Of a DNA stretch of 64,000 nt, positions 1 to 7,987 are shown piece by piece. Each line of letters opens with the position of its first letter. Position 1 is the stretch's first letter. The DNA is taken from positions 124,001 to 188,000 of the forward strand of contig NZ_CP009288.1 in NCBI RefSeq assembly GCF_000756615.1, read 5' to 3'. The position numbers and the translations under genes are program-made. The notes beneath the pieces were generated by a model. The model was not told the DNA's origin and ran no database searches. It worked only from the letters and a program-made list of their open reading frames with translations. The DNA is from Paenibacillus durus (GTDB lineage: Bacteria > Bacillota > Bacilli > Paenibacillales > Paenibacillaceae).

Positions 1-1
1 G

Positions 2-1063
2 GCTGCGGGCGAAGTGAAGACGAAACCGACCCAGCACAGCGTCAAGGAGCTGCGCAGCATCGGAATCCAGCCGAATGTGATTGTCTGCCGTACGGAATAT
101 GAGCTTTCTGCGGACATGAAGGCTAAGATTGCGCTGTTCTGCGACATCGACGCAAATGCGGTTGTGGAATGCCGCGATGCATCGACACTGTACGAGGTTC
201 CGCTTAATCTGCGCGACGAAGGACTTGACGAGATTGTCGTCAACCATCTGAAGCTGACTACGCCGGCGCCGGATATGCGCGAATGGGAAGCCATGCTTGC
301 GCGCATCAACAAGCTGGAGCGCAATGTGGAGATCGCGATTGTCGGCAAATACGTGGCGCTGCATGACGCGTACCTCAGCGTAGTGGAGTCCCTCTCCCAT
401 GCAGGGTTTGACGCTAACTCCGAAGTCAGCATCCGCTGGGTGAACGCTGAGGAAATAACGGACGAGAATGTGGCCGAAATGCTGCGCGGCGTCGGCGGAA
501 TCCTCGTTCCGGGCGGCTTTGGCGACCGGGGCATCGAGGGCAAAATTTCCGCGATTCGCTATGCCCGCGAGCAGGGTGTTCCGTTCTTCGGCATCTGTCT
601 GGGAATGCAGGTATCCGTTATTGAATATGGCCGTTCCATCCTGGGACTCACGGGAGCCAACAGCTCGGAGATCGATTCGGCAACACCGCATCCGGTCATC
701 GACCTGCTGCCGGAGCAGAAGGATATCGAGGATCTTGGGGGCACCATGCGCCTGGGTCTTTATCCCTGCAAGCTTCAGCCCAATTCCCTGGCTATGTCCT
801 GTTACGGGGAAGAGCTGGTATATGAACGTCACCGTCATCGGTACGAGTTCAACAATTCTTACCGCGATCAAATTGAAAAAGCCGGCTTGCTGATTTCCGG
901 GGCTTCCCCGGATGGGCGTCTTGTCGAAATCGTAGAGCTTCCGGGGCATCCGTGGTTCCTGGCGGTACAGTTCCATCCGGAGTTTACCTCCCGTCCGAAC
1001 CGTCCGCAGCCGCTGTTCCGTGAATTTGTCAAAGCCTCGCTCACCCATGCGGAGCAATTATAA
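2..1063 (+). CDS. pyrG: CTP synthase, C-terminal part (5' end outside window)
   Basis: This enzyme makes CTP from UTP, ATP and glutamine, the last step of pyrimidine nucleotide synthesis. The reading frame is open from base 2, so the gene starts before the window and roughly the first third (most of the synthase domain) is missing. The first visible residues, around TKPTQHSVKELRSIGIQP, are the end of the amidoligase domain. The glutaminase domain follows, with the nucleophile motif GICLGMQ (Cys codon at 596-598) and the His-Glu motif in QFHPEFTSRP near the C-terminus. The GTG at 14 is internal, not a start. Spo0F and fructose-bisphosphate aldolase follow, the same order as in B. subtilis. Confidence 0.97.
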   Translation, partial: AAGEVKTKPTQHSVKELRSIGIQPNVIVCRTEYELSADMKAKIALFCDIDANAVVECRDASTLYEVPLNLRDEGLDEIVVNHLKLTTPAPDMREWEAMLARINKLERNVEIAIVGKYVALHDAYLSVVESLSHAGFDANSEVSIRWVNAEEITDENVAEMLRGVGGILVPGGFGDRGIEGKISAIRYAREQGVPFFGICLGMQVSVIEYGRSILGLTGANSSEIDSATPHPVIDLLPEQKDIEDLGGTMRLGLYPCKLQPNSLAMSCYGEELVYERHRHRYEFNNSYRDQIEKAGLLISGASPDGRLVEIVELPGHPWFLAVQFHPEFTSRPNRPQPLFREFVKASLTHAEQL

Positions 1064-1089
1064 GAAGCAGTCTAAACTTTCCCTATCCG

Positions 1090-1133
1090 GACCTCCGGAA
1101 CATAAAATAGCTTCCCTTGCGGAGGCTTTTTTA
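1090..1133 (+). terminator. Possible pyrG terminator
   Basis: CCTCCG at 1092-1097 can pair with CGGAGG at 1120-1125, followed by a run of six T. The loop is long (22 nt), so this is a weak intrinsic terminator at best. Confidence 0.4.
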
Positions 1134-1294
1134 CGTTTACGGAGTATTCGGGAGCCCCTCCAGAAGGACTCGAGTGGACTTTAAGTCATGCTTCGGATGT
1201 CCGGGGCACGCTTTGCAGGGCTATTTTTGGCTTGGGCTCGGCAACCCTCATTTGTACTGTTTTAGGACGCGCAATTACGCATTTTTACCAGTTA

Positions 1295-1323
1295 GCAGGA
1301 TTTTGGCGGTCAAGCACGAATTA
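1295..1323 (+). promoter_or_regulatory. Candidate sigma-H promoter of spo0F
   Basis: GCAGGATTT at 1295-1303 matches the sigma-H -35 consensus RnAGGAwWW. After an 11-nt spacer, CACGAATTA at 1315-1323 matches RnnGAATww except for its first base. In B. subtilis spo0F has a sigma-H promoter, which makes this assignment plausible. The rest of the 339-nt pyrG-spo0F gap shows no convincing gene; the 69-codon open frame at 1117-1326 lacks a ribosome site and looks like chance. Confidence 0.55.
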
Positions 1324-1402
1324 TAGTTCTTCGTAACGGATTTATGAGAAGGACCGTCGGAGCGGTGTGGTGAATCTGCGTTATACTCAGGGAGGGTTAC
1401 GA

Positions 1403-1789
1403 ATGGAGAAAAAGAAAGTATTAATTGTCGATGACCAAAATGGGATTCGAATCCTGCTTATGGAGGTTTTTAATAGCGAAGGATACACGACTTTACAGGC
1501 AGCTAACGGAAAAGCGGCTTTAGACATCGTACGCAGCGACTGCCCCGACCTGGTCCTCCTCGATATGAAAATCCCTGGAATGGACGGACTGGAAATTCTG
1601 AAACATATCAAAGAGATCAATTCGGGGGTTAAAGTAATCATGATGACCGCATACGGCGAACTGGACATGATCAAGGAAGCGACGAAGCTGGGAGCGCTTA
1701 TGCATTTCACGAAACCCTTCGATATTGATGAAATGAGGGTAGCGGTTAATCTGCATTTACGTACCGGATCTATCGACCAGTGCAGCTAA
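1403..1789 (+). CDS. spo0F: Sporulation phosphorelay response regulator Spo0F
   Basis: This is a single-domain response regulator that carries phosphate from sensor kinases to Spo0B in the sporulation phosphorelay. The 128-residue protein is a bare receiver domain with no output domain. It has the acidic pocket Asp10-Asp11, the phosphoacceptor Asp54 in VLLDMKIPG, Thr82 in MMTAYGE and Lys104 in FTKPF, all at the positions used by B. subtilis Spo0F (124 aa). ATG 1403 is chosen because GGAGGG at 1391-1396 lies six bases upstream; the in-frame GTG at 1367 has no such site. The pyrG-spo0F-fba order is conserved in Bacillales. A sigma-H-like promoter lies about 80 bases upstream. Confidence 0.95.
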   Translation: MEKKKVLIVDDQNGIRILLMEVFNSEGYTTLQAANGKAALDIVRSDCPDLVLLDMKIPGMDGLEILKHIKEINSGVKVIMMTAYGELDMIKEATKLGALMHFTKPFDIDEMRVAVNLHLRTGSIDQCS

Positions 1790-1792
1790 AGT

Positions 1793-1824
1793 GGGGACTC
1801 TGCGGTGAGCGGAGTCCCTTTTTA
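1793..1824 (+). terminator. spo0F intrinsic terminator
   Basis: GGGACTC pairs with GAGTCCC across an 11-nt loop and is followed by TTTTT. It starts a few bases after the spo0F stop. Confidence 0.85.
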
Positions 1825-1942
1825 GGGGGAGTGCCGTTTACTCCGGCTCGGCAGACAGAGTCATAATATTAAGGGGTGTGGACGAATTTAGTCCCGCCGG
1901 GACATTTTTTTATCAACCCTATTTAGTATTTGAGACAGGTTG

Positions 1943-1951
1943 TGCTATAAT
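1943..1951 (+). promoter_or_regulatory. fbaA promoter (extended -10)
   Basis: TGCTATAAT at 1943-1951 is a perfect extended -10 element 62 bases before the fbaA start. No good -35 sits at the normal distance; the TTGAGA at 1930-1935 is too close. Recognition therefore probably relies on the TGn extension. Confidence 0.6.
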
Positions 1952-2013
1952 AGGCCTGTATGTGATGTCGGCTTCATTAAAATAGCTATAAACTATCTTT
2001 AGGAGGATGAATT

Positions 2014-2868
2014 ATGCCATTGGTATCAATGACAGACATGTTGAACAAAGCTCTTGCAGGAAAATATGCGGTTGGTCAGTACAACATCAACAACCTGGAG
2101 TGGACCCAAGCGATTTTGGGTGCTGCTGAAGAAGAGAAGTCCCCGGTTATCCTGGGTGTATCCGAAGGCGCAGCTCGTCATATGGGCGGATTCAACACCG
2201 TGGTGAAAATGGTAGAGGGTCTGATTCAAGATATGAAAATTACCGTTCCGGTAACTATTCACCTCGACCATGGTTCGAGCTTCGACAAGTGTAAAGAAGC
2301 CATCGACGCCGGATTTACTTCCGTCATGATCGACGGCTCCCACCATCCGATTGAAGAAAATATTGAAATGACCAAGAAGGTCGTTGATTACGCTCATTCC
2401 AAAGGCGCTTCCGTAGAAGCTGAAGTTGGTACGGTTGGCGGTCAGGAAGATGACGTTATTGGCGGCATTATGTACGCCAAACTGGAAGAATGCGTAGCTA
2501 TCGTAAAAGAAACCGGCGTCGATGCCCTGGCTCCTGCGCTTGGTTCCGTACATGGACCTTACCTCGGCGAGCCTAACCTTGGATTCAAGGAAATGGAAGA
2601 AGTTCGCGACGCGGTTAAAATTCCGCTTGTTCTTCATGGCGGTACAGGCATCCCGAAACATGACATTGACAAAGCAATCTCCCTGGGAACTTCCAAAATC
2701 AACGTGAACACCGAGAACCAAATCGCATTCGCCAAGGTTGTCCGTGAAGTGCTGGCCGCTAAACCGGAAGCCTATGATCCTCGTACATTTATCGCACCAG
2801 GCCGCGAAGCTATCAAACAAACAGTAATCGGCAAAATCCGCGAATTCGGTTCCAACAACAAAGCGTAA
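2014..2868 (+). CDS. fbaA: Fructose-bisphosphate aldolase, class II
   Basis: This cytoplasmic zinc enzyme splits fructose 1,6-bisphosphate into dihydroxyacetone phosphate and glyceraldehyde 3-phosphate, linking upper glycolysis to the gapA operon at the other end of this window. The 284 residues match the usual length of the Bacillus class II enzyme. IHLDHGSS contains Asp85 and the zinc ligand His86, and VLHGGTGIP is the later ligand-binding loop. AGGAGG lies seven bases before ATG. In B. subtilis a transaldolase gene follows fbaA; here murA follows directly. Confidence 0.97.
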   Translation: MPLVSMTDMLNKALAGKYAVGQYNINNLEWTQAILGAAEEEKSPVILGVSEGAARHMGGFNTVVKMVEGLIQDMKITVPVTIHLDHGSSFDKCKEAIDAGFTSVMIDGSHHPIEENIEMTKKVVDYAHSKGASVEAEVGTVGGQEDDVIGGIMYAKLEECVAIVKETGVDALAPALGSVHGPYLGEPNLGFKEMEEVRDAVKIPLVLHGGTGIPKHDIDKAISLGTSKINVNTENQIAFAKVVREVLAAKPEAYDPRTFIAPGREAIKQTVIGKIREFGSNNKA

Positions 2869-2932
2869 ATCGTGTATAATAGGCAAGTCCGCTTGATTCG
2901 GTTATAATGAACTGAATAGCGTCAAATGGAGA

Positions 2933-2962
2933 GCACACCGCTTAGCCGGTGTCTTTCCGTTT
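2933..2962 (+). terminator. Possible fbaA terminator
   Basis: ACACCG (2935-2940) pairs with CGGTGT (2947-2952), but the following T-tract is broken (CTTTCCGTTT). Two TATAAT motifs (2875-2880 and about 2902-2907) flank this stretch and could serve murA, though neither has a good -35. Confidence 0.5.
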
Positions 2963-3126
2963 AATTACAGAAAATTAATGTCCTACACCCTTTCGGTTTA
3001 ATCCTATGGCGGGCAGCGGGACCGTGTTACAGGCGGCTATGCCGCGCTCTCCTGTCATTATTCAACATGCCGCAGTTCGTATTGCCAACAGTAACTGCAA
3101 TACATCTAGGGGGAACCAGATATTCG

Positions 3127-4380
3127 ATGGAAAAATTAATGATTGGCGGTGGGCGTCCGCTGCAAGGCATGGTGACAATCAGCGGTGCAAAGAACAGCGC
3201 GATTGCGCTCATTCCTGCGGCGATTTTGGCTGAATCGGAAGTTATTCTGGATAATTTGCCCTCCCTTAGCGATGTGGCCGTCTATTCTGAAATCTTGCAA
3301 GAGCTTGGCGCTGAAGTATCATGGTCGGGCAGCCAGATGCGAATAGATCCTTCACGGATTGTTTCAATTCCTATGCCTAACGGGCCTGTCAAGAAGCTTC
3401 GGGCGTCTTATTACATGATGGGTGCCCTCCTGGGACGCTTCAAAGAAGCGACCATCGGACTTCCCGGAGGCTGCAATTTCGAGCCAAGACCTATCGACCA
3501 GCATATCAAAGGATTCGAGGCGCTAGGCGCGAGCGTAACCAACGAACATGGCGCCATTCATTTATATGCCAAAGAGCTGCGCGGCGCAAAGATATATCTG
3601 GATGTATCCAGTGTAGGCGCGACTATTAATATTATGCTGGCGGCTTCCCGGGCCAAAGGCTCTACCATTATCGAAAATGCGGCTAAAGAGCCTGAGATTA
3701 TAGATGTAGCGACTTTACTTAACTCCATGGGCGCTGTCATTAAGGGCGCCGGAACCGAAACCATCCGGATCGAAGGCGTAACGGAGATGCACGGCTGCCG
3801 CCACTCCATTATTCCCGACCGGATTCAGGCAGGAACTTACATGATCGCGGCGGCAGCTACACGCGGCGATGTGCTGATAGACAACGTTATTCCCAAGCAT
3901 CTGGAGGCGCTAACGGCGAAGCTGCTGGAAATGGGCGTTGAAGTCGAGGAACTGGATGAGAGCATCCGGGTGATTGGCAAGATGGCTTACGAGCCGGCTG
4001 ATGTTAAGGCGCTTATCTACCCCGGGTTTGCTACCGATTTGCAATCGCCGATGACCAGTATGCTGACGCAGGCAAAAGGCGTAAGCGTGCTTAGCGACTT
4101 CGTCTACAGCAACCGCTTCAAGCATGTCCCGGAGCTGCTGCGAATGGGAGCGAAGATACGCGTTGAAGGAAGATCGGCCATTATTGAAGGCAGCAGGCTG
4201 AATGCGGCCAAAGTTAAAGCGGCGGATCTTAGGGCCGGTGCTGCGCTGGTTATCGCCGGACTGACCGTAGAAGACGGCATTACGGAAGTGACCGGCGTCG
4301 AGTATATCGACCGCGGTTATGATAATCTCGTACCCAACCTTCGTGAATTGGGTGCTGAGGTGTGGCGGGAGAAAGAGTAA
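3127..4380 (+). CDS. murA: UDP-N-acetylglucosamine 1-carboxyvinyltransferase
   Basis: MurA transfers enolpyruvate from PEP to UDP-GlcNAc, the first committed step of peptidoglycan synthesis, and is the target of fosfomycin. The 417-residue protein has the substrate-binding pair Lys22-Asn23 in SGAKNSA and the catalytic Cys116 in LPGGCNFEPRPID. The start at 3127 fits a G-rich site (GGGGG, 3110-3114) and the normal MurA N-terminus; the upstream in-frame ATG at 3067 adds 20 residues unlike the family. Many Firmicutes carry two MurA paralogues. The position near fbaA and rho corresponds to B. subtilis murAB (murZ), but I cannot tell which paralogue this is without the rest of the genome. Confidence 0.95.
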   Translation: MEKLMIGGGRPLQGMVTISGAKNSAIALIPAAILAESEVILDNLPSLSDVAVYSEILQELGAEVSWSGSQMRIDPSRIVSIPMPNGPVKKLRASYYMMGALLGRFKEATIGLPGGCNFEPRPIDQHIKGFEALGASVTNEHGAIHLYAKELRGAKIYLDVSSVGATINIMLAASRAKGSTIIENAAKEPEIIDVATLLNSMGAVIKGAGTETIRIEGVTEMHGCRHSIIPDRIQAGTYMIAAAATRGDVLIDNVIPKHLEALTAKLLEMGVEVEELDESIRVIGKMAYEPADVKALIYPGFATDLQSPMTSMLTQAKGVSVLSDFVYSNRFKHVPELLRMGAKIRVEGRSAIIEGSRLNAAKVKAADLRAGAALVIAGLTVEDGITEVTGVEYIDRGYDNLVPNLRELGAEVWREKE

Positions 4381-4410
4381 TCCTCGAGAGCTTTTACACC
4401 TGAAGCGGAG

Positions 4411-4458
4411 CGCACGGTGGTCCGCCAATAACTAATTGTTATTGGCCGGCGCCGTGCC
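4411..4458 (+). other. Compound stem-loop between murA and rho, no U-tract
   Basis: A perfect 9-bp stem, GCCAATAAC (4424-4432) with GTTATTGGC (4438-4446), has a 5-nt loop. It sits inside an outer stem GCACGG (4412-4417) / CCGTGC (4452-4457). No T-run follows, so it does not look like an ordinary terminator. It lies at the start of the 454-nt murA-rho gap. The remainder of the gap (4459-4834) is T/C-rich, and I see no gene in it; the open frame at 4551-4814 has no ribosome site and an implausible composition. Confidence 0.6.
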
Positions 4459-4834
4459 GACCCGTTAAGGAATCCCCCGATTTTTCATAAAATTTTCGAC
4501 AACCTGCATATCTTCTTCCGTTTTGGGTAATGCTATCCTAATGAGGATTTTTGCCATACAACTGCAGTTATTTAAGCGAAATCAAATATTTCAGCCAAAT
4601 CAGCTATGCTATGATGTTGTGCAACCGATTCCTCGCTTCTGAATTCAGACATTTGCTAGTAGACAGCATAATGTCCTTGCGGTCACCCACCGGCGCCTAT
4701 CGCGTCCAGTTGCCGCTCACCCACCCTCTTGCATTTTGTCACCTATTTTTTCTGAAATGCCAGGATTGCTTCGTTATTATTTTTGAGGTATACACTTTTT
4801 TCGAACTTATCTAAATTGAATAGGTGGTTATTAT

Positions 4835-6190
4835 ATGGATCTTCAAATTTCCGACTTGGAAGAAATGAAGCTGACCGACTTATACAAGTTGGCAAAGAAA
4901 TATCAGATTCCCTATTATGGGCAGATGAAGAAAAGGGAGCTGATCTTTGCTATTCTGCGCGCACAGGCGGAGCAGAGCGGTCTGATGTTTATGGAAGGCG
5001 TTCTGGAGATATTGCCGGAGGGCTACGGTTTTCTTAGACCGATCAACTACTTGCCAAGCGCTGAGGATATTTATATTTCGGCTTCGCAAATCCGCAAATT
5101 TGATCTCCGTACCGGAGATTTGGTATCCGGCAAATGCCGTACCCCTAAAGAGAATGAACGTTATTTCGGGCTGCTTCAGGTTAATGCCGTCAACGGCGAG
5201 AATCCGGCCAGTGCGGCCGAGCGCCTTCATTTTCCAGCTCTTACGCCGTTATATCCCCAGGACAAGCTTTCGCTTGAAGCCTCGCCTACTCATTTGTCCA
5301 CCCGGATCATGGATTTGCTCGCACCTGTCGGCCTTGGACAGCGCGGTTTGATCGTCGCTCCACCCAAAGCCGGCAAGACGCTCCTTCTCAAAGAGATTGC
5401 CAACAGCATCTCCACGAACAACCCTGAGATCGAACTGTTTGTACTGCTGATTGACGAACGCCCCGAGGAAGTAACCGATATGCAGCGTTCCGTAAAAGGC
5501 GAAGTGGTCGCCTCGACGTTCGACGAGCTACCCGAAAATCATATCAAGGTGGCTGAACTGGTGCTTCAGCGGGCGCTTCGTCTCGTCGAGCACAAAAAAG
5601 ACGTCGTTATTCTGCTGGACAGCATCACCCGCCTTGCGCGCGCCTACAATCTCGTCGTTCCTCCTTCGGGCCGGACGCTTAGCGGCGGGATTGACCCGGC
5701 GGCATTCCACCGGCCTAAGCGGTTCTTCGGTTCGGCGCGGAATGTTGAGGAAGGCGGAAGTCTGACCATTCTCGCGACGGCGCTGATTGATACCGGCTCA
5801 CGGATGGATGATATTATTTATGAAGAGTTCAAGGGTACGGGCAATATGGAGCTTCATCTCGACCGGAAGCTTGCGGAGCGCCGCATTTTTCCGGCTATCG
5901 ATATCCGCCGTTCCGGTACGCGCCGCGAAGAAGTGCTGCTGAGCAAGGAAGAGCTGGATACCATTTGGGCGATCCGCAAAAGTATGAACGACTCTTACGA
6001 CTTTGTAGAGAGCTTTATTAAGAAGCTGCGCGACAGCAAGACGAACGCCGAGTTCCTTGCTTCCTTCGATGTTTCGGGCAGCAAAGATTCGGCCGCCGCT
6101 ACCGCAAGCAGCGGAGGCACATCGAACAGCGGGGCTTCCGCTCGGCGTCCGATACGCACCAAGACCGCTTCCGTAACGACTACCACCTAA
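4835..6190 (+). CDS. rho: Transcription termination factor Rho
   Basis: Rho is a hexameric RNA-dependent ATPase that releases RNA polymerase from untranslated transcripts. The 451-residue protein has an N-terminal helix bundle (about 1-45), a cold-shock/OB RNA-binding fold (LEILPEGYGFLRP, about 57-125), the P-loop APPKAGKT (about 175-182), Walker B in VVILLDSITRLARAYN, and the Q/R-loop region LSGGIDPAAFHRPKRFFG. AGGTGG precedes ATG 4835. An unusual feature is a tail of about 35 residues (417-451) rich in Ser, Thr and Ala with a few Arg/Lys, beyond where Bacillus Rho ends; it is probably disordered. rpmE lies downstream as in B. subtilis, but a radical SAM gene intervenes. The long leader upstream would allow autoregulation, which I infer only from its length. 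Confidence 0.96.
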   Translation: MDLQISDLEEMKLTDLYKLAKKYQIPYYGQMKKRELIFAILRAQAEQSGLMFMEGVLEILPEGYGFLRPINYLPSAEDIYISASQIRKFDLRTGDLVSGKCRTPKENERYFGLLQVNAVNGENPASAAERLHFPALTPLYPQDKLSLEASPTHLSTRIMDLLAPVGLGQRGLIVAPPKAGKTLLLKEIANSISTNNPEIELFVLLIDERPEEVTDMQRSVKGEVVASTFDELPENHIKVAELVLQRALRLVEHKKDVVILLDSITRLARAYNLVVPPSGRTLSGGIDPAAFHRPKRFFGSARNVEEGGSLTILATALIDTGSRMDDIIYEEFKGTGNMELHLDRKLAERRIFPAIDIRRSGTRREEVLLSKEELDTIWAIRKSMNDSYDFVESFIKKLRDSKTNAEFLASFDVSGSKDSAAATASSGGTSNSGASARRPIRTKTASVTTTT

Positions 6191-6215
6191 GAAATAAGTT
6201 CAAGAGGAGAATACT

Positions 6216-7514
6216 ATGCATCTGGTATATGCCGACGGGCAAGGAAACGTATATGATCATCCCGAACTGCACGGGCTGGCCCGCAGCGGAGATATGATTG
6301 TCGAACTGTTGGAGGAAGAATTGATTCCGCTGCCTGAAGGGGCAACGCTTTCTCTACTGCCGAATACGAGAGCCGTCGGAATGAATCCGTTTACCGGCGA
6401 GATGCTGCCGCTGCCTGAAGGATCGCATGCGGTAGGAGCGCTGCTTCCGCAGGGCTTTACCCGTCTCTGTTTGCCGGGATATATCAAGACTGATAAATCG
6501 TACAAGCTCCCGCTGTTCGGTTATTCAGCTGTTGTATGGAAAGACGGAGGCTTCTACGTGGCCGCCGAACAGACCGATGATCCTTACAAATGGAATCCGC
6601 TCAACTGCGACCGCGATGCGGTGCGCAGCGGGGCGAACAGCCTGACTAGCAAATATCCCGAGAATCGTCTGTACGGACATCTCTCCAATTGTGCGCTCGG
6701 CTATGAATGTCTGACTTCCTCCAATACCTTTCTGAGCCGCTGGGAGGGAGGCGTTCCGGTATCCTATTCGTGCAATGCGGGCTGTTTCGGCTGCATTTCC
6801 GAACAGCCGGATGACAGCGGCTTTGTCTCGCCGCAGACTCGGATGAATTTCAAGCCGAGAGTAGAAGAGATTGTTGAAGTCATGCTGGAGCACTTGAAGA
6901 CACCGGAATCCATTATCAGCTTCGGGCAAGGCTGCGAGGGAGAGCCATCGACGCAGGCGAAGCTGATCATTGAAGCGGTCCGTGAAGTCCGCTCCGTTAC
7001 CGATATGGGTTATATCAATATTAACACGAACGCCGGACTCAGCGATCATATCCGGGGGATTGTCGACGCCGGACTCGATTTGATGCGCGTCAGCACCATC
7101 AGTGCGCTGGATGAGCACTACAATGCCTATTACAAGCCTCGCGGCTACACGCTGGCCAATGTGGAGAAATCGCTAAAGTATGCGGCGTCGGAGGGTGTTT
7201 ACGCTTCCATCAATTATTTGGTATTTCCGGGGGTCACCGACCGGGAGGAAGAGGTTGAAGCGATGGTGGAGTTTGTGAAGCGTACCGGCCTCAAGCTTAT
7301 CCAGATGCGCAATCTTAATATTGACCCGGAGAGCTATCTTGAGCTGATCCCGCCAGCCCGGGGCGAGCTCCTGGGAATGAAGACAATGCTTGAGATTTTT
7401 CGTGAGGAACTTCCGGGAGTGGTGATCGGCTCGTATACACATGTTCCTCCGGCTGGGGAGGCCCGGCCCAAGAAGGCTATTGCACGAGTCTTGCCTCAAA
7501 GCCGTAATATTTAA
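6216..7514 (+). CDS. Radical SAM protein of unknown function
   Basis: This 432-residue protein has a radical SAM core in its C-terminal half. CNAGCFGC places Cys186, Cys190 and Cys193 in the CX3CX2C spacing that binds the [4Fe-4S] cluster and S-adenosylmethionine. FGQGCEGEPST (about residues 235-245) resembles the glycine-rich GGE motif that contacts SAM. The first 180 residues form a distinct N-terminal region with its own cysteines (85, 131, 159, 165; SNCALGYEC), which might hold a second cluster or metal. It starts 26 bases after the rho stop behind AGAGGAG, so it is probably co-transcribed with rho. It ends 112 bases before rpmE. Neither substrate nor pathway can be read from the sequence; a tRNA, rRNA or ribosomal-protein modification is only a guess from its neighbours. 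Confidence 0.85.
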   Translation: MHLVYADGQGNVYDHPELHGLARSGDMIVELLEEELIPLPEGATLSLLPNTRAVGMNPFTGEMLPLPEGSHAVGALLPQGFTRLCLPGYIKTDKSYKLPLFGYSAVVWKDGGFYVAAEQTDDPYKWNPLNCDRDAVRSGANSLTSKYPENRLYGHLSNCALGYECLTSSNTFLSRWEGGVPVSYSCNAGCFGCISEQPDDSGFVSPQTRMNFKPRVEEIVEVMLEHLKTPESIISFGQGCEGEPSTQAKLIIEAVREVRSVTDMGYININTNAGLSDHIRGIVDAGLDLMRVSTISALDEHYNAYYKPRGYTLANVEKSLKYAASEGVYASINYLVFPGVTDREEEVEAMVEFVKRTGLKLIQMRNLNIDPESYLELIPPARGELLGMKTMLEIFREELPGVVIGSYTHVPPAGEARPKKAIARVLPQSRNI

Positions 7515-7530
7515 TCCAAGGGCAAATCTA

Positions 7531-7559
7531 TTGCTTCTCTGCATTGTTCGTGATAAACT
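7531..7559 (+). promoter_or_regulatory. rpmE promoter
   Basis: TTGCTT (7531-7536), a 17-nt spacer and TAAACT (7554-7559). A small hairpin (CCTGA/TCAGG, near 7592-7605) lies in the transcribed leader before the ribosome site and could be a leader element for the ribosomal protein. Confidence 0.5.
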
Positions 7560-7625
7560 GTGTCTATGTGTCTTATATTAACTCTGGGTCCGCCTGAGGC
7601 TCAGGGCAAAAGAGGTGAAATCTAA

Positions 7626-7823
7626 ATGCAAACTGCAATTCAACCGAAATATAATCTTGTAACTGTAACTTGCGCCTGCGGTAACACGTTCGAAGCTGGT
7701 TCTGTGAAACAGGATCTGCGCGTCGAAATTTGCTCCGCATGCCATCCGTTCTTTACTGGCAAGCAGAAGTTCCTGGATGCCGGCGGCCGCGTCGACAGAT
7801 TCAAGAAGAAATACGGAATCTAA
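7626..7823 (+). CDS. rpmE: 50S ribosomal protein L31, zinc-binding type
   Basis: L31 sits on the central protuberance of the 50S subunit and bridges to the 30S head. The 65-residue protein has four cysteines, Cys16 and Cys18 (TCACGN) and Cys36 and Cys39 (ICSACHP), so it is the zinc-containing (C+) form. Bacillales often keep a zinc-free paralogue that replaces it under zinc limitation; none is seen here. The conserved HPFFTGKQKF segment and the GGRVDRFKKKY end are intact. AGAGGTGA lies just upstream of ATG. rho-rpmE linkage is conserved in Firmicutes. Confidence 0.97.
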   Translation: MQTAIQPKYNLVTVTCACGNTFEAGSVKQDLRVEICSACHPFFTGKQKFLDAGGRVDRFKKKYGI

Positions 7824-7860
7824 TCCGGTTTGCCGCTGGTCGGCAATGATCGGTAGGAAG

Positions 7861-7895
7861 CCCTCCGCCTTATGGCGGAGGGTTTTGTTTTTTCT
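7861..7895 (+). terminator. rpmE intrinsic terminator
   Basis: CCCTCCGCC (7861-7869), loop TTAT, GGCGGAGGG (7874-7882), then TTTTGTTTTTT. A very strong stem. Confidence 0.95.
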
Positions 7896-7955
7896 TTAAT
7901 GAAGACTTGGGAGCTGCCCTCTTATAAGGATGACAACATCGGTTTTCTTATCCAG

Positions 7956-7984
7956 TTGATTTTTGCTTTGGCGTAGGCTATACT
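7956..7984 (+). promoter_or_regulatory. Promoter of the SRP RNA gene
   Basis: TTGATT (7956-7961), a 17-nt spacer and TATACT (7979-7984). Transcription would begin at about 7991, which is the expected 5' end of the RNA. Confidence 0.75.
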
Positions 7985-7987
7985 TAT

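Noticed and set aside
1117..1326. 69-codon frame in the pyrG-spo0F gap
   Set aside because: It starts inside the pyrG terminator region, lacks a ribosome site and overlaps the sigma-H promoter.
2026..2886. 286-codon open frame on the minus strand over fbaA
   Set aside because: Antisense shadow of a strongly biased gene with no family signature.
4551..4814. 87-codon frame in the murA-rho gap
   Set aside because: No ribosome site, odd composition, and it lies in the probable rho leader.
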